From positions 1 through 38,280 of the forward strand of contig CANRLC010000021.1 of the NCBI GenBank assembly GCA_947631405.1: 38,280 nucleotides of DNA, written 5' to 3'. Below are positions 15,514 through 22,286 of the stretch, in pieces (within the stretch, counting starts at the first letter, position 1; every line of letters starts with the position of its first letter). The DNA is from an uncultured Clostridia bacterium. GTDB lineage: Bacteria > Bacillota > Clostridia > Christensenellales > Aristaeellaceae. Under the pieces are notes generated by a model, which searched no databases, was not told the DNA's origin, and was given only the letters and a program-made list of their open reading frames with translations. A program made the position numbers and the translations under genes.

Positions 15514-16299
15514 ATGGAGACGGTTCGCGTCGTTGTGGCTGACGACAATGTACAACTGAGGGAGCTGGTGGCATCCTACCTCGCCCAGCAGAGCGGCATC
15601 GAGGTGGTGGGCGCCGCGGCGGACGGCGTCGAGGCGCTGCGTCTGGTGCAGGAGCAGGAGCCGGACGTGCTGATCTGCGACATGATCATGCCGCAGATGG
15701 ACGGCTACGCCGTATTGGAGCGGCTCGGCTCGATGAAGCTCGGCCGCCAGCCCGGCGTGATCGCGCTGACCGCGCTGGGCCGGGACGACTTCATCGCGCG
15801 CGCCATCGATCTGGGCGTGAGCTATTACATGGTGAAGCCGTTTGATCTGGCGATGCTCGCCCAGCGCGTGTACGAGACTGCCGGGGCCAGCGCGCGGGCG
15901 GAGGCGCTGCGCAGCCAGATTCGGGGCGAGTCTGCCGACGGCGGGCGCGAGAGCCTCGAGGAGCGCATCGCCAACCTGTTTTTGACCGTGGGCATCCCGG
16001 CGCACATCAAGGGCTATCAGTTCCTGCGCGAGGCGGTGCGCATGGTGATCGAGAACCCGGACATGATTAACCGCATCACCAAGGAATTGTATCCGGGCAT
16101 CGCGCACCGCTTCGGCACCACGTCCAGCAAGGTGGAGCGGGCCATCCGCCACGCGATCGAGGTCGCGTGGAACCGGGGCCGCATCGAGGCGCTGGACGAG
16201 GCGTTTGGGCGCAACGTCTGCTCGCTGGAGGATAAGCCGACCAACGGCGAGTTTATCGCGCTGGTCGCCGACCGCCTGTGCGTGGAGCGCAGCGCGTAA
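15514..16299 (+). CDS. spo0A: Sporulation master response regulator Spo0A
   Basis: The 261-aa protein has a receiver domain (about 4-125) with acidic pocket D10-D11, phosphoacceptor D56 in ICDMIMPQMDG, T86 and K108, and the diagnostic Spo0A C-terminal DNA-binding domain (about 150-261) with GIPAHIKGYQFLREA, LYPGIAHRFGTTSSKVERAIRHAIEVAW and NGEFIALVADRL. Phospho-Spo0A binds 0A boxes and commits cells to sporulation; in Clostridia it is phosphorylated directly by orphan kinases. GGAGGGGAG lies upstream of ATG 15514. Unlike the usual arrangement, spoIVB is not directly upstream; yunB is. Confidence 0.97.
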   Translation: METVRVVVADDNVQLRELVASYLAQQSGIEVVGAAADGVEALRLVQEQEPDVLICDMIMPQMDGYAVLERLGSMKLGRQPGVIALTALGRDDFIARAIDLGVSYYMVKPFDLAMLAQRVYETAGASARAEALRSQIRGESADGGRESLEERIANLFLTVGIPAHIKGYQFLREAVRMVIENPDMINRITKELYPGIAHRFGTTSSKVERAIRHAIEVAWNRGRIEALDEAFGRNVCSLEDKPTNGEFIALVADRLCVERSA

Positions 16300-16343
16300 A
16301 AGCGCCAAGGCGCGCGTCCGTCCGCTCAGTCTGTTAAAGAAGC

Positions 16344-16370
16344 CTTTTTCCCCCCGGAAGGGGAGAAAAG
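16344..16370. terminator. CTTTTTCCCC/GGGGAGAAAAG hairpin downstream of spo0A
   Basis: The arms 16344-16353 and 16360-16370 pair with one bulge around CCGGAA. It lies 44 bp after the spo0A stop. On the minus strand it is followed by GCTTCTTTAA. Confidence 0.55.
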
Positions 16371-16386
16371 ACAATCCTATTTTTCA

Positions 16387-16395
16387 ATTATAGCA
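16387..16395 (-). promoter_or_regulatory. Orphan extended -10 promoter pointing toward spo0A
   Basis: TGCTATAAT on the minus strand (16395-16387) has a perfect -10 with TG extension and no gene downstream on that strand before the spo0A 3' end. A transcript would meet the 16344-16370 hairpin within about 10-40 nt. Confidence 0.4.
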
Positions 16396-16456
16396 TGGTT
16401 TTTGAATCGGATCAGAATGGATTTTGATGCAGGATACAGGTTTTTCGACAAGCAAG

Positions 16457-16496
16457 GCGCGTCCGCCCGCTCCGAGATGGGGAGCGGCGGACGCGC
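16457..16496. terminator. Long GC hairpin downstream of the anti-sigma gene
   Basis: GCGCGTCCGCC (16457-16467) pairs with GGCGGACGCGC (16486-16496), then GCTCC with GGAGC after a one-base bulge; loop of 7 nt. No strong T-run on either side. It may mark the 3' end of the leftward ECF operon. Confidence 0.5.
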
Positions 16497-16517
16497 GCTT
16501 TGGCGTGGAGGATGGCC

Positions 16518-16602
16518 GCGCGGAAAGGTTTTGGGAGGCGGCGACCGCGAAGCCGCGGCCTCGCGCGCAAGAACGATGCCTTTCAAGGGTGTTCTTCGGA
16601 GG
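16518..16602 (+). repeat. Intergenic repeat, copy A
   Basis: It shares GCGCGGAAA (16518-16526), GGCCTCGCGCGC (16557-16568) and TTCTTCGGAGG (16592-16602) with copy B at 18662-18750, in the same order and orientation. The spacing between the last two blocks is exactly 23 nt in both copies; the spacer sequences differ. Confidence 0.7.
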
Positions 16603-16642
16603 CGCGGGCGACCGCAGACTGTCGACCTCGGAATATGCGTTA

Positions 16643-17641
16643 TTAAATAGACGCGCTCCATTCCTCGCGGGGCAGGCGGCGCAGCGATGGCGTGCCCCCG
16701 GCGGCGGGCATCGTCGCGACGATACAGTCGCCCTCCGCGCCCGCGCCGACGGCATGGGCGAAGCAGTAGACGACGTAGCGCGCTGAGCTTCCGTCCTGCG
16801 CGCCGTAGAGCACGGGATAGGCGACGGGCGAATCGCCCAGCAGCGCGGCGGCGTCGCCGTCCTTGCGCGCGGCCTGCAGCGCGGCCTGCGCCGCCTGCTC
16901 GCGCGTCATCTCGCCCGCGCGCGGCGCGCGGATGGCCGCGCCCTCGTAGCGGCGGGAGAACTCCACCTGCGCGGACGCCTCCCACGCAAAGAGGTACGGG
17001 CCGTACTTGTCGTACCAGCTGCGCACCTCGGCGGAGCTGTCGTCAAAGTAGGCGGGCACGGTCGCCAGCTGCGGCGCGGAGTGCTGCAAGACCCGACCGG
17101 AGGGCAGGGAGACCGTCACCGTGAACGCGCAGCCGTTGTCGTATACGCTGCGCATGCACACCTCGTAGACCGCCCCGTCCGCGCCGTCCTCCTGCCGCGA
17201 CACGTCCACCGTGTACTCGTCGGCGGTGAAGACGCTCGTGTCGCACGTCTGCTCAAAGCACGCCAGCGCGGCGCGAATGGCCTCGCCCTCGTTGGCGGCG
17301 CCGTCCGATTCCGGCGACGGCGCATCCTCCGGCAGGACGCGCTTCTCCGCCGTCGCGGCGGGGCTGGGCGTGGATGCGCCCGGCGCGACGGCCACGGGCC
17401 GCATGCTGTGCGCGCGCACCAGCAGCAGCGCCACCGGCGCGCAGACGATCACCGCCAGCGTGAGCGCAAAGGCGAGGTCGAGCCGCAGGCGTCGGGGGCT
17501 GGGAAGCCCGCGGCGCTCTGGCTCGCGGCCGCGCACGCCGCGCAGCACGCGCCGCGCGTCCTCCGCGTTAAAGTACACGCCGGAGAGGCTTTCGTCGATG
17601 GCGCGACGGACGTCTTCTTTTTCAAAATTCGCTCGTTTCAT
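16643..17641 (-). CDS. Membrane-anchored anti-sigma-like protein paired with ECF sigma factor
   Basis: The 332-aa product has an N-terminal cytoplasmic part (1-52; FEKEDVRRAIDESLSGVYFN), one transmembrane segment (about 53-77, LDLAFALTLAVIVCAPVALLLV) and an extracytoplasmic region with a Pro/Ala/Ser-rich stalk followed by a folded domain from about residue 120. It lacks a visible HxxxCxxC zinc anti-sigma motif. Position and topology are those of anti-sigma factors encoded directly after ECF sigma genes; only 4 bp separate its ATG (AAAGGGG upstream) from the sigma stop. The outer domain probably senses envelope conditions. The anti-sigma role is inference from context and topology. Confidence 0.72.
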   Translation of the reverse strand: MKRANFEKEDVRRAIDESLSGVYFNAEDARRVLRGVRGREPERRGLPSPRRLRLDLAFALTLAVIVCAPVALLLVRAHSMRPVAVAPGASTPSPAATAEKRVLPEDAPSPESDGAANEGEAIRAALACFEQTCDTSVFTADEYTVDVSRQEDGADGAVYEVCMRSVYDNGCAFTVTVSLPSGRVLQHSAPQLATVPAYFDDSSAEVRSWYDKYGPYLFAWEASAQVEFSRRYEGAAIRAPRAGEMTREQAAQAALQAARKDGDAAALLGDSPVAYPVLYGAQDGSSARYVVYCFAHAVGAGAEGDCIVATMPAAGGTPSLRRLPREEWSASI

Positions 17642-17645
17642 CGGA

Positions 17646-18149
17646 TCAGCCCCTTTCTTCCAGCGCGGCGCGCAGCTTTCTCTGCGCCTGCTGAAGCCTT
17701 CTGGTCGCGGTCGGCGCGGAGATGCCGAGAATCTGCGCGCACGATTTGAGGTTAAAGCCCTGATAGTAGTGGAGTAGCACCAGCTCCCTGTGCTTGACGG
17801 GCAGCGTGAGGATGGCCTGCGTGAGCGCCAGACTGTCCTCGTGCCCGGACGGCGCGGCCAGCGGCAGCGCCTCGATGCTCTGCCGCCGGTCGATGTGGCG
17901 CATCCACGAGGTGCGGAGCATGTCCCGACAGGCGTTGACCGCGATGCGCATCAGCCATGCCCGCTCGTTTGCGATCTCCCCGCGCACGAGCGGGTCGATG
18001 TGCTCGTAGGCCTTGATGAAGGTCTCCTGCGCGGCGTCCTCCGCGGCGCTCATCTCGCGCAGCGTGAGGCAGCACACGCGCTTGACGCCGTCGCCGTAAG
18101 TCTGCATGAGGCGGGTCAGCTCCCGCTCTCGCGCATCTTCCGTGATCAC
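17646..18149 (-). CDS. ECF-type RNA polymerase sigma factor
   Basis: The 167-aa product has sigma region 2 (LMQTYGDGVKRVCCLTLREMSAAEDAAQETFIKAYEH; conserved AEDAAQETF) and sigma-70 region 4 (LTLPVKHRELVLLHYYQGF then LKSCAQILGISAPTATRRLQQAQRKL, a helix-turn-helix). It lacks regions 1 and 3, as in ECF factors. The start is GTG 18149, with GGAGGTGAAG upstream; no better ATG exists. It is the first gene of a two-gene leftward operon with its putative anti-sigma factor. The promoter region carries a motif resembling the one in front of the second ECF gene at 29285, suggesting autoregulation. Confidence 0.92.
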   Translation of the reverse strand: MITEDARERELTRLMQTYGDGVKRVCCLTLREMSAAEDAAQETFIKAYEHIDPLVRGEIANERAWLMRIAVNACRDMLRTSWMRHIDRRQSIEALPLAAPSGHEDSLALTQAILTLPVKHRELVLLHYYQGFNLKSCAQILGISAPTATRRLQQAQRKLRAALEERG

Positions 18150-18170
18150 GCCGCTTCACCTCCAGACTTC

Positions 18171-18209
18171 TTCACCTATTAAGACGAAGCAAAGAGGCCA
18201 TAATTGCGC
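18171..18209 (-). promoter_or_regulatory. Candidate ECF-dependent autoregulatory promoter
   Basis: On the minus strand GCGCAATTA (18209-18201) is followed 14-16 nt later by CGTCTTAATAGGTGAA (18186-18171). A similar CGTTATTAGGGTGAA occurs before the other ECF gene. ECF -10 elements typically begin CGT; the assignment is inference. Confidence 0.45.
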
Positions 18210-18237
18210 CCCGCGAAAAATTTTTTTCCTACGCAAA

Positions 18238-18263
18238 CGCCGCTCCGTTTTTGTGAAGCGGCG
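18238..18263. repeat. Hairpin repeat, first copy
   Basis: ACGCCGCTCCGTTTTTGTGA (from 18237) continues to the 3' arm AGCGGCG. The 28-nt unit 18237-18264 differs at two positions from 18392-18419. The stem is CGCCGCT/AGCGGCG. Confidence 0.7.
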
Positions 18264-18348
18264 GCAGATTACCCAATCCCGTTTTCTCTTTCAATGCCGG
18301 GTTTTACCTGACGGGAGAAACCTGACAAACTTTGAAAGGATGGGGGCG

Positions 18349-18382
18349 TCTTCTTCCCCCTTCGGGGGAGGAAGAGCTTTTT
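18349..18382 (+). terminator. Rho-independent terminator, CCCCC-TTC-GGGGG type
   Basis: The 12-bp stem (18349-18360 with 18364-18375, one wobble) has a TTC loop and is followed by GC then TTTTT (18378-18382). It is a strong + strand terminator, yet no gene precedes it on that strand. Confidence 0.75.
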
Positions 18383-18392
18383 GACAAACTGA

Positions 18393-18430
18393 CGCCGCTC
18401 CGTTTTCGTGGAGCGGCGGGCGCGTTTTTT
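18393..18430. terminator. Hairpin repeat, second copy, with T-run
   Basis: CGCCGCTCC (18393-18401) pairs perfectly with GGAGCGGCG (18410-18418); on the + strand TTTTTT follows at 18425-18430. On the minus strand it lies 10 bp after the stop of the 45-aa peptide gene and is probably part of its 3' end. Confidence 0.65.
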
Positions 18431-18566
18431 AGCGGAACAGGCTCGCGACAACGACCGGAAGAACGGCCGTGAGCAGCAGCGCGGCGCAGGCGATGATCGC
18501 CACGATGCGCACCATGCGCTTCTTGCGCGCCGCTTGCGAGGAGCCGCTGGCGTTATGGGAAGCCAT
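18429..18566 (-). CDS. Small single-pass membrane protein (45 aa)
   Basis: The reading frame codes for a 45-aa peptide: a polar start (MASHNASGSSQ), a basic patch (AARKKRM), then one hydrophobic helix (VRIVAIIACAALLLTAVLPV) and a short end (VVASLFR). GGAGG lies 9 bp upstream of ATG 18566 and an extended -10 promoter a further 20 bp up, so it has a complete expression unit. The topology (basic N-terminus, one helix) suggests N-in. Function unknown; small membrane proteins of this form occur in many Clostridia. It is too short for most gene callers. Confidence 0.8.
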   Translation of the reverse strand: MASHNASGSSQAARKKRMVRIVAIIACAALLLTAVLPVVVASLFR

Positions 18567-18599
18567 ATGCTCAAACCTCCATTTTCAAAAATCGCGTCT

Positions 18600-18610
18600 A
18601 TTATAGCACA
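18600..18610 (-). promoter_or_regulatory. Extended -10 promoter of the 45-aa membrane protein
   Basis: On the minus strand TGTGCTATAAT (18610-18600) matches exactly the extended -10 of the penicillin-binding protein gene at 14553-14563. No strong -35 is visible. Confidence 0.65.
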
Positions 18611-18661
18611 GAATCCGCCGCGCGCATAGAGGCATTTTGGCTGACCGGGAGAATTTTGGGC

Positions 18662-18750
18662 GCGCGGAAAAACCAACTCGCGCGTGTTTACGCTGCAAGG
18701 CTTCGGCCTCGCGCGCCTGACTCTCAAAGACTACTAAAATTCTTCGGAGG
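18662..18750 (+). repeat. Intergenic repeat, copy B
   Basis: It carries GCGCGGAAA (18662-18670), GGCCTCGCGCGC (18705-18716) and TTCTTCGGAGG (18740-18750), the last two 23 nt apart as in copy A at 16518-16602. The distance between the first two blocks is 4 nt longer than in copy A. Confidence 0.7.
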
Positions 18751-18755
18751 TGGCA

Positions 18756-18770
18756 GCGGCTCTCAGCCGC
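18756..18770. promoter_or_regulatory. Small inverted repeat abutting the galK promoter
   Basis: GCGGCT-CTC-AGCCGC ends 2 bp before the -35 box. It could be an operator or a terminator remnant; it belongs to neither repeat copy. Confidence 0.35.
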
Positions 18771-18772
18771 GC

Positions 18773-18801
18773 TTGACAAAAGGAAAAAAAGAGAGAATAA
18801 T
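18773..18801 (+). promoter_or_regulatory. sigma-A promoter of galK
   Basis: TTGACA (18773-18778), 17-bp spacer, AATAAT (18796-18801). The galK start is 45 bp downstream. Confidence 0.82.
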
Positions 18802-18846
18802 AGAGTAAAGTTCGGCGCGCGTGCGCGCCGTGAACCGGAGGAAACG

Positions 18847-20130
18847 ATGAGCAAGCAGTGGTCGGCCTATCAAAACAGCGAAGCGTTCGCGCGGCGCGTG
18901 GCGTCGCTCTACGGCGCGGGCGAGGAGGTGCTCGCGCGCCAGCGCGCGCGCTATGAGACGCTGGTGCGCCGCTTTGAGGCGCGCTTTGGCGAGACGGACG
19001 AGGGGCTGTGCTTCTTCTCCGCGCCGGGCCGCACGGAGATCGGCGGCAACCACACCGACCACAACGCGGGCTGCGTGCTCGCCGCGGCGGTCGATCTGGA
19101 CACCGTCGCCTGCGCGCAGCGCACGCAGGACGGCGTGATCGTGGTGGACAGCGAGGGCTTCGCGCCGATCACCGTTGCCGTGGACGAGTTGGAGCCTAGC
19201 CCGGAGGACTACGGCAGCACGCGCGCGCTCATCCGCGGCACGGCGGGCCTGATGCGCCGGATGGGCTGCGAGATCGGCGGCTTCCGCGCGACGGTGACCA
19301 GCTCCGTGCTGCGCGGCAGCGGTCTGTCCTCTTCCGCCGCGTTCGAGGTGCTGATCGCGGCGATCCTCGACGGGCTGTATAACGGCTTCACGATGGACGC
19401 CAAGCGCCGCGCGCGGCTGGCCCAGCAGGTGGAGAACGAATACTTCGGCAAGCCCTGCGGCCTGATGGATCAGATGGCCTCCTCCGTCGGCGGGCTGGTG
19501 ACGATCGACTTCGCCGAGAGCGAGGCGAAGGTCGAGGCGATCTCCTACGACTTCGCCGCGCGCGGCTACGCGCTGTGCGTGGTGAATACCGGCGGCGATC
19601 ACGGCGATTTGACCGACGATTACGCCGCCATCCGCAAGGAGATGGAGGCGATCGCCGCGCAGTTTGGCAAGCGGGTGCTGCGCGAGGTGCCGCTGTCGCA
19701 GGTGGAGGCGCAGGCGGGCAGGCTGCGCGCCGCCGTGGGCGATCGCGCGCTGCTGCGCGCGCTGCACTTCTACGACGACAACGCGCGCGTGGCGGCGCAG
19801 GTGCGGGCGCTGCGCGAGGATCGCTTGCAGGACTTTTTCGCGCTGGTAGCGGCCTCCGGCGACAGCAGCTGGAAGCTGCTGCAAAACGTCTACGCGCGCC
19901 CCGGCGAGGAGCAGATGGCCGCGGCGATCGAGCTGAGCCGCCGCTTTTTGGCCGGTGACGGCGCGCAGCGCGTCCACGGCGGCGGCTTTGCCGGGACGGT
20001 GCAGGCGTATGTGCCGCTCGCGCGGCTTGACGCGTACACGCGCATGATCGAATCGGCGTTTGGCGCGGGCTGCTGCACGCCGCTGTCCATCCGTCCCGAG
20101 GGCGCGGTGATGATGCCCCTGAACGCTTGA
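18847..20130 (+). CDS. galK: Galactokinase (GHMP kinase family)
   Basis: The 427-aa product carries the galactokinase signature in the form APGRTEIGGNHTDHNAG (59-75), the GHMP phosphate-binding motif RGSGLSSSAAFE (155-166), and the C-terminal motif VHGGGFAGTVQAYVP. It would phosphorylate galactose at C1 in the cytoplasm (Leloir pathway). The TEIGGNHTDHN variant is common in Clostridial galactokinase-family proteins, so a related sugar is possible. No galT or galE is adjacent. GGAGG precedes ATG 18847. Its TGA stop is embedded in the -35 box of the next gene's promoter. Confidence 0.9.
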   Translation: MSKQWSAYQNSEAFARRVASLYGAGEEVLARQRARYETLVRRFEARFGETDEGLCFFSAPGRTEIGGNHTDHNAGCVLAAAVDLDTVACAQRTQDGVIVVDSEGFAPITVAVDELEPSPEDYGSTRALIRGTAGLMRRMGCEIGGFRATVTSSVLRGSGLSSSAAFEVLIAAILDGLYNGFTMDAKRRARLAQQVENEYFGKPCGLMDQMASSVGGLVTIDFAESEAKVEAISYDFAARGYALCVVNTGGDHGDLTDDYAAIRKEMEAIAAQFGKRVLREVPLSQVEAQAGRLRAAVGDRALLRALHFYDDNARVAAQVRALREDRLQDFFALVAASGDSSWKLLQNVYARPGEEQMAAAIELSRRFLAGDGAQRVHGGGFAGTVQAYVPLARLDAYTRMIESAFGAGCCTPLSIRPEGAVMMPLNA

Positions 20131-20155
20131 ACGTCCCGGCGTTTCGTGGTATAAT
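20127..20155 (+). promoter_or_regulatory. sigma-A promoter of the CapD-like gene, overlapping the galK stop
   Basis: TTGAAC (20127-20132) contains the galK TGA (20128-20130); TATAAT (20150-20155) follows after 17 bp. The leader is about 75 nt. Confidence 0.75.
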
Positions 20156-20235
20156 AGCCCAAGCTGTGGTCGCGCCGCGACCCGGCGGGACGAAAGCGAA
20201 CGCTTGGCGGCTGAGCCGCAAAGGGACAGAATACG

Positions 20236-22128
20236 ATGAAGTTTATCGAGGAACACGGTTTGTTGCGCAAGCTCGGCATGGGCCTTGTGGACATCGCGAT
20301 GATCGTCGTGAGCGTCTATGTGAGCATGGAGCTGCGCTTTGAGATGGATATACCGCCCCAGCACATGCGGGCGACGCTGCACGCGCTGCCGCTGGTGCTG
20401 GCGATCTACATGCTCTGCTTTTCCATCGGCGGCATCTACCGCGTCATGTGGCGCTACTCGGGCGTGCGCGACGTGATGCGCCTTTGCGTGCTCTGCGCGC
20501 TGGCCTGCGCGCTGACGCTGGCCTGCAACCAGTTCATGACCTTGGAGCTTTTCAGGGGCGTGCTGGTGCTCATCGGCCTTTTGTCCATCATCTTCACCGG
20601 CGGCATCCGCATGGTGTGGCGCGTGTTCTCCAAGGATCGCATCCCCGGCGGCCTCGGCGACGCGATGCCGGTGATGATCGTCGGCGCGGGCGAGGCGGGG
20701 GCTTACGCCGTCAACATCTGCAACAAGGATCCCAAGCGGCTCGGCCGTCCCGTGCTGCTGGTGGACGACGCGCAGAGCAAGCAGGGCCTGCGGCTGCAAA
20801 ACGTTCCCGTGCGCGGCAAGACCGAGGACATCCCCAAGCTGGTCACGCGCTACGGCATCCGCGAGATCATCGTCGCCATCCCGTCGCTGGGCAACAGCGA
20901 GCGCATGCAGCACATTCTGGAGCTGTGCTATGAGACCCGCTGCCACACGCGCATGCTCTCCGAGCCTGCCGACGCCGACGTCGCCGACAGTGAGGGCACG
21001 CCGTTCATCCGCGAGCTGAACATCTCCGACTTCCTCTCCCGCGAGGAGATCGAACTGGACACCGACTCCATCGCCGGATACCTCTCCGGCAAGACCGTCA
21101 TGGTCACGGGCGGCGGCGGCAGCATCGGATCGGAACTGTGCAGGCAGATTCTGCGATTCAAGCCGAAGCTGCTCGTCATCTTTGAGATCTACGAGAACTG
21201 CGCCTACGAGCTGGAATACGAGCTGCGCCAGCGCTACGGGCAGGATTGCCCGGTGGTGACGCTCATCGGCTCCATCCGCGACCGGGAGCGGCTCGACGAG
21301 GTCTTCGATCTCTACCATCCGCAGGTCGTCTTCCACGCGGCGGCGCACAAGCATGTGCCGCTCATGGAGGAAAGCCCCGCCGAGGCGATCAAGAACAACG
21401 TCTTCGGCACGCTCAACCTGCTCGAGTCCGCGAGAGAACACGGCGTGGAGCGCCTCGTGCAGCTCTCCACGGACAAGGCGGTCAACCCCGCGAACGTCAT
21501 GGGCGCGACCAAGCGCATCACCGAGATGCTCATCCAGCGCTACGGCGAGAAGACCGACATGAAGTGCATGGCCGTGCGCTTTGGCAACGTGCTGGGCAGC
21601 CACGGCAGCGTCATCCCGCTGATGGAGGCGCAGATTCGCAAGGGCGGCCCCGTCACCGTGACCCACCCGGACATCACCCGCTACTTCATGACCATCCCCG
21701 AGGCGGCGCAGCTCGTATTGCAGGCGGGCGGCATCGCGCGCTCCGGCTCGATCTTCGTGCTGGATATGGGCGAGCCGGTGCGCATCATGGATCTCGCCAA
21801 GAAGCTCATCCGCGCCTACGGCTACGAGCCGAACGTGGATATGCCCATCAAGATCATCGGCCTGCGCCCGGGCGAAAAGCTCTACGAGGAGCTGCTCACC
21901 GACGCCGAGCGCAACAAGATGACCCGCACCGCGCACCGCAAGATCTTCGTGGCGAACGTGGAGCCGGTCGGCGACGAGCAGTACGAACAGATGCTCGCGA
22001 TCCTCCGGGAGGCCGCCGAGAAGAACGACGAGCACGCGGTCGAGGCCATCGCCAAGGTGGTGCCCACGTTCCACCCGTGGAGTGGCAAGGGCGAGGGCGT
22101 GCGCGGCGCAGAGAGCCGCGCGGGCTGA
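20236..22128 (+). CDS. Membrane nucleotide-sugar 4,6-dehydratase, CapD/FlaA1/PglF family
   Basis: The 630-aa product has four predicted transmembrane helices (about 13-33, 47-67, 82-100, 107-125), a first Rossmann-like CoA/NAD domain (VMIVGAGEAGAYA, 146-158) and a catalytic extended SDR domain from about 285 (VMVTGGGGSIGSE). It contains STDKAVNPANVMGATKR (about 411-427), in which the usual Tyr of YxxxK is Met, a hallmark of this 4,6-dehydratase subfamily. The family converts UDP-GlcNAc to a 4-keto-6-deoxy sugar, the first step to bacillosamine, QuiNAc or FucNAc-type sugars in capsule or glycoprotein synthesis. Its ribosome site is weak (AAGGGA). No glycosyltransferases are adjacent. A good terminator follows. 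Confidence 0.92.
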   Translation: MKFIEEHGLLRKLGMGLVDIAMIVVSVYVSMELRFEMDIPPQHMRATLHALPLVLAIYMLCFSIGGIYRVMWRYSGVRDVMRLCVLCALACALTLACNQFMTLELFRGVLVLIGLLSIIFTGGIRMVWRVFSKDRIPGGLGDAMPVMIVGAGEAGAYAVNICNKDPKRLGRPVLLVDDAQSKQGLRLQNVPVRGKTEDIPKLVTRYGIREIIVAIPSLGNSERMQHILELCYETRCHTRMLSEPADADVADSEGTPFIRELNISDFLSREEIELDTDSIAGYLSGKTVMVTGGGGSIGSELCRQILRFKPKLLVIFEIYENCAYELEYELRQRYGQDCPVVTLIGSIRDRERLDEVFDLYHPQVVFHAAAHKHVPLMEESPAEAIKNNVFGTLNLLESAREHGVERLVQLSTDKAVNPANVMGATKRITEMLIQRYGEKTDMKCMAVRFGNVLGSHGSVIPLMEAQIRKGGPVTVTHPDITRYFMTIPEAAQLVLQAGGIARSGSIFVLDMGEPVRIMDLAKKLIRAYGYEPNVDMPIKIIGLRPGEKLYEELLTDAERNKMTRTAHRKIFVANVEPVGDEQYEQMLAILREAAEKNDEHAVEAIAKVVPTFHPWSGKGEGVRGAESRAG

Positions 22129-22151
22129 GCGAGCGGAGAGCCGAAAAAGCG

Positions 22152-22188
22152 GCCCTTCCTTCTTCCAGCGAAGAGGGAAGGGCTTTTT
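22152..22188 (+). terminator. Terminator of the CapD-like gene
   Basis: GCCCTTCC (22152-22159) pairs with GGAAGGGC (22176-22183), with an inner CTTC/GAAG, followed by TTTTT. Confidence 0.88.
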
Positions 22189-22241
22189 GCGCCCGCGCGG
22201 GAAGAAAACGGCCGCGACGCGCGTTATATTCTAAGGGAAAC

Positions 22242-22273
22242 AAAAAGCGCCGCAGACGGCGATGTCTGCGGCG
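22242..22273 (-). terminator. Terminator of the marR gene
   Basis: CGCCGCAGAC (22248-22257) pairs with GTCTGCGGCG (22264-22273); on the minus strand GC then TTTTTG follows. It lies 13 bp after the marR stop. Confidence 0.9.
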
Positions 22274-22286
22274 GCCCCTCCGGCGC

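Larger units (their letters stand above)
16300..16642. other. 343-bp intergenic region without a gene, with several secondary structures
   Basis: It holds, left to right: a C/G-rich hairpin (16344-16370), a leftward extended -10 (16387-16395), a 16-bp-stem GC hairpin (16457-16496) and copy A of a repeat shared with 18662-18750. Open frames here are short, lack ribosome sites and look like shadows. Confidence 0.7.
18184..18428. other. Structured intergenic region upstream of the ECF operon
   Basis: 245 bp without a gene but packed with hairpins: 18238-18263, 18349-18375 and 18393-18418, the first and last being near-identical copies. The + side has two T-runs after stems (18378-18382 and 18425-18430). 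No + strand gene is seen for them to terminate. Confidence 0.6.
18567..18846. other. 280-bp divergent intergenic region between the small peptide gene and galK
   Basis: It contains the leftward extended -10 (18600-18608), copy B of the intergenic repeat (18662-18750), a GCGGCT-CTC-AGCCGC hairpin (18756-18770) and the galK promoter. I see no gene. Confidence 0.7.

Noticed and set aside
18763-22074. 1103-codon open frame on the minus strand opposite galK and the CapD-like gene
   Set aside because: It spans two well-supported genes and an intergenic promoter; it has the same antisense composition.
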